NCBI GenBank assembly: GCA_045656005.1 | Contig: JAZOQG010000048.1 | Span: 1 to 14,257 of the forward strand | DNA from: JAZNQN01 sp045656005 | GTDB lineage: Bacteria > Bacillota > Clostridia > UMGS1883 > UMGS1540 | DNA length: 14,257 nucleotides | Direction: 5' to 3' | Part shown: piece by piece, positions 13,999 through 14,257 of the stretch | How the letters are laid out: every line of letters starts with the position of its first letter | Numbering within the stretch: position 1 is the first letter of the stretch | Position numbers and translations under genes: made by a program | Notes under the pieces: model-generated | The model's database searches: none | What the model saw: the letters and a program-made list of their open reading frames with translations, nothing else | Told to the model about the DNA's origin: nothing

Positions 13999-14073
13999 GG
14001 CACCATAGCCAAGTGGTAAGGCATGGGTCTGCAACACCTTGATTCCCCGGTTCAAATCCGGGTGGTGCCTCCA
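13999..14073 (+). tRNA. tRNA-Cys (anticodon GCA)
   Basis: Acceptor GGCACCA pairs with TGGTGCC, discriminator T, CCA encoded. The T arm is CCCGG-TTCAAAT-CCGGG. The anticodon loop CTGCAAC gives GCA. The anticodon stem TGGGT/ACCTT has a U-U mismatch at 27-43 and a G-U at 28-42, slightly weaker than usual. The rest of the cloverleaf is normal. Confidence 0.95.
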
Positions 14074-14074
14074 T

Positions 14075-14111
14075 GAAAAAAGCGTACTGAAAATTTCAGT
14101 ACGCTTTTTTC
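14075..14111 (+). terminator. Terminator of tRNA-Cys
   Basis: GAAAAAAGCGTACTGA (14075-14090) pairs with TCAGTACGCTTTTTTC (14096-14111) around a very short A/T loop. The T6 run lies on the 3' arm. Its outer part has the same ATGAAAAAAGC...GCTTTTTTCA frame as the tRNA-Gly terminator. Confidence 0.92.
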
Positions 14112-14216
14112 AGCGATATAAATTCCTGACGGAATTAGTTATATGTACTTCGCACGCGATATATCTTTGATGCGATATGTTGCCTTCGGCAACGAGAAAA
14201 GGAATTCATATCGGCT
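14112..14216. repeat. Hairpin-rich repeat-like element with imperfect terminal inverted repeats
   Basis: The ends are AGCGATATAAATTCC (14112-14126) and, in inverse, GGAATTCATATCGGCT (14201-14216), which match apart from one inserted base at each of two points and one A/G change. Inside are small hairpins AATTCC-TGAC-GGAATT (14121-14136), ATC-TTT-GAT (14163-14171) and TTGCC-TTC-GGCAA (14180-14192), spaced by three direct GCGATAT copies (14113, 14156, 14172). I see no open reading frame. It looks like a dispersed intergenic palindrome or a MITE-like element, but copy number cannot be judged from one window. After it, 14217-14257 holds only a possible GGCTCTT/AAGAGCC hairpin (14213-14219 with 14236-14242). 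Confidence 0.5.
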
Positions 14217-14257
14217 CTTGTCAATTGTTGGGGTAAAGAGCCTAACAATACTACCCG

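Overview
The window looks like chromosomal DNA of a low-GC Gram-positive bacterium, most likely a clostridial Firmicute. The signs are strong AGGAGG-type ribosome binding sites, a T-box riboswitch, an S-layer-homology (SLH) protein, A/T-rich promoters with TTGACA/TATAAT-like boxes, and a division-gene cluster without a neighbouring ftsA. I cannot name the species.

Layout, left to right. (1) 1-3364, plus strand: the end of a cell-wall/division operon: 3' end of ftsW/spoVE, murG, murA, ftsQ/divIB. The genes overlap or are closely spaced, and a 12-bp hairpin sits directly against the murA ribosome binding site. (2) 3365-4641: ftsZ with its own promoter and a Rho-independent terminator. (3) 4727-5704: the rplM-rpsI ribosomal protein operon with a near-consensus promoter and a terminator. 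(4) 5705-6841: a lone regulator-like gene encoding winged helix, GHKL ATPase and DUF4325 (STAS-like) domains, preceded by an inverted repeat that could be an operator. (5) 6923-9016: a sodium:neurotransmitter-symporter-family amino acid transporter followed 9 nt later by an unrecognised cysteine-rich membrane protein. (6) 9018-13348, minus strand: a Trp-specific T-box leader, a stand-alone trpB, and 6 nt later a large secreted SLH protein with a C-terminal membrane anchor. This unit converges on region 5 at a perfect 23-bp inverted repeat whose 7-nt loop holds both stop codons. (7) 13365-14111, plus strand: two near-consensus promoters that share an identical 26-bp upstream/-35 module, then tRNA-Val, -Asp, -Phe and -Gly with a terminator, then a separate tRNA-Cys with a terminator. 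(8) 14112-14257: a hairpin-rich, repeat-like element with imperfect terminal inverted repeats, and no recognisable gene.

Working together: MurG and MurA make peptidoglycan precursor, FtsW/SpoVE is a SEDS-family glycosyltransferase, and FtsQ/DivIB and FtsZ build the divisome, so region 1-2 is septal wall synthesis. The T-box specifier (UGG) and its acceptor-binding bulge (UGGC, matching a GCCA 3' end) both fit tRNA-Trp. This makes trpB, and by position the SLH protein, likely to be induced when charged tRNA-Trp is low. No trpA or other trp gene is present here. Nothing in the window is a clearly new system. The features most worth following up are the T-box/trpB/SLH coupling, the stop-codon hairpin, the ATPase-DUF4325 regulator with its inverted repeat, and the shared promoter module.
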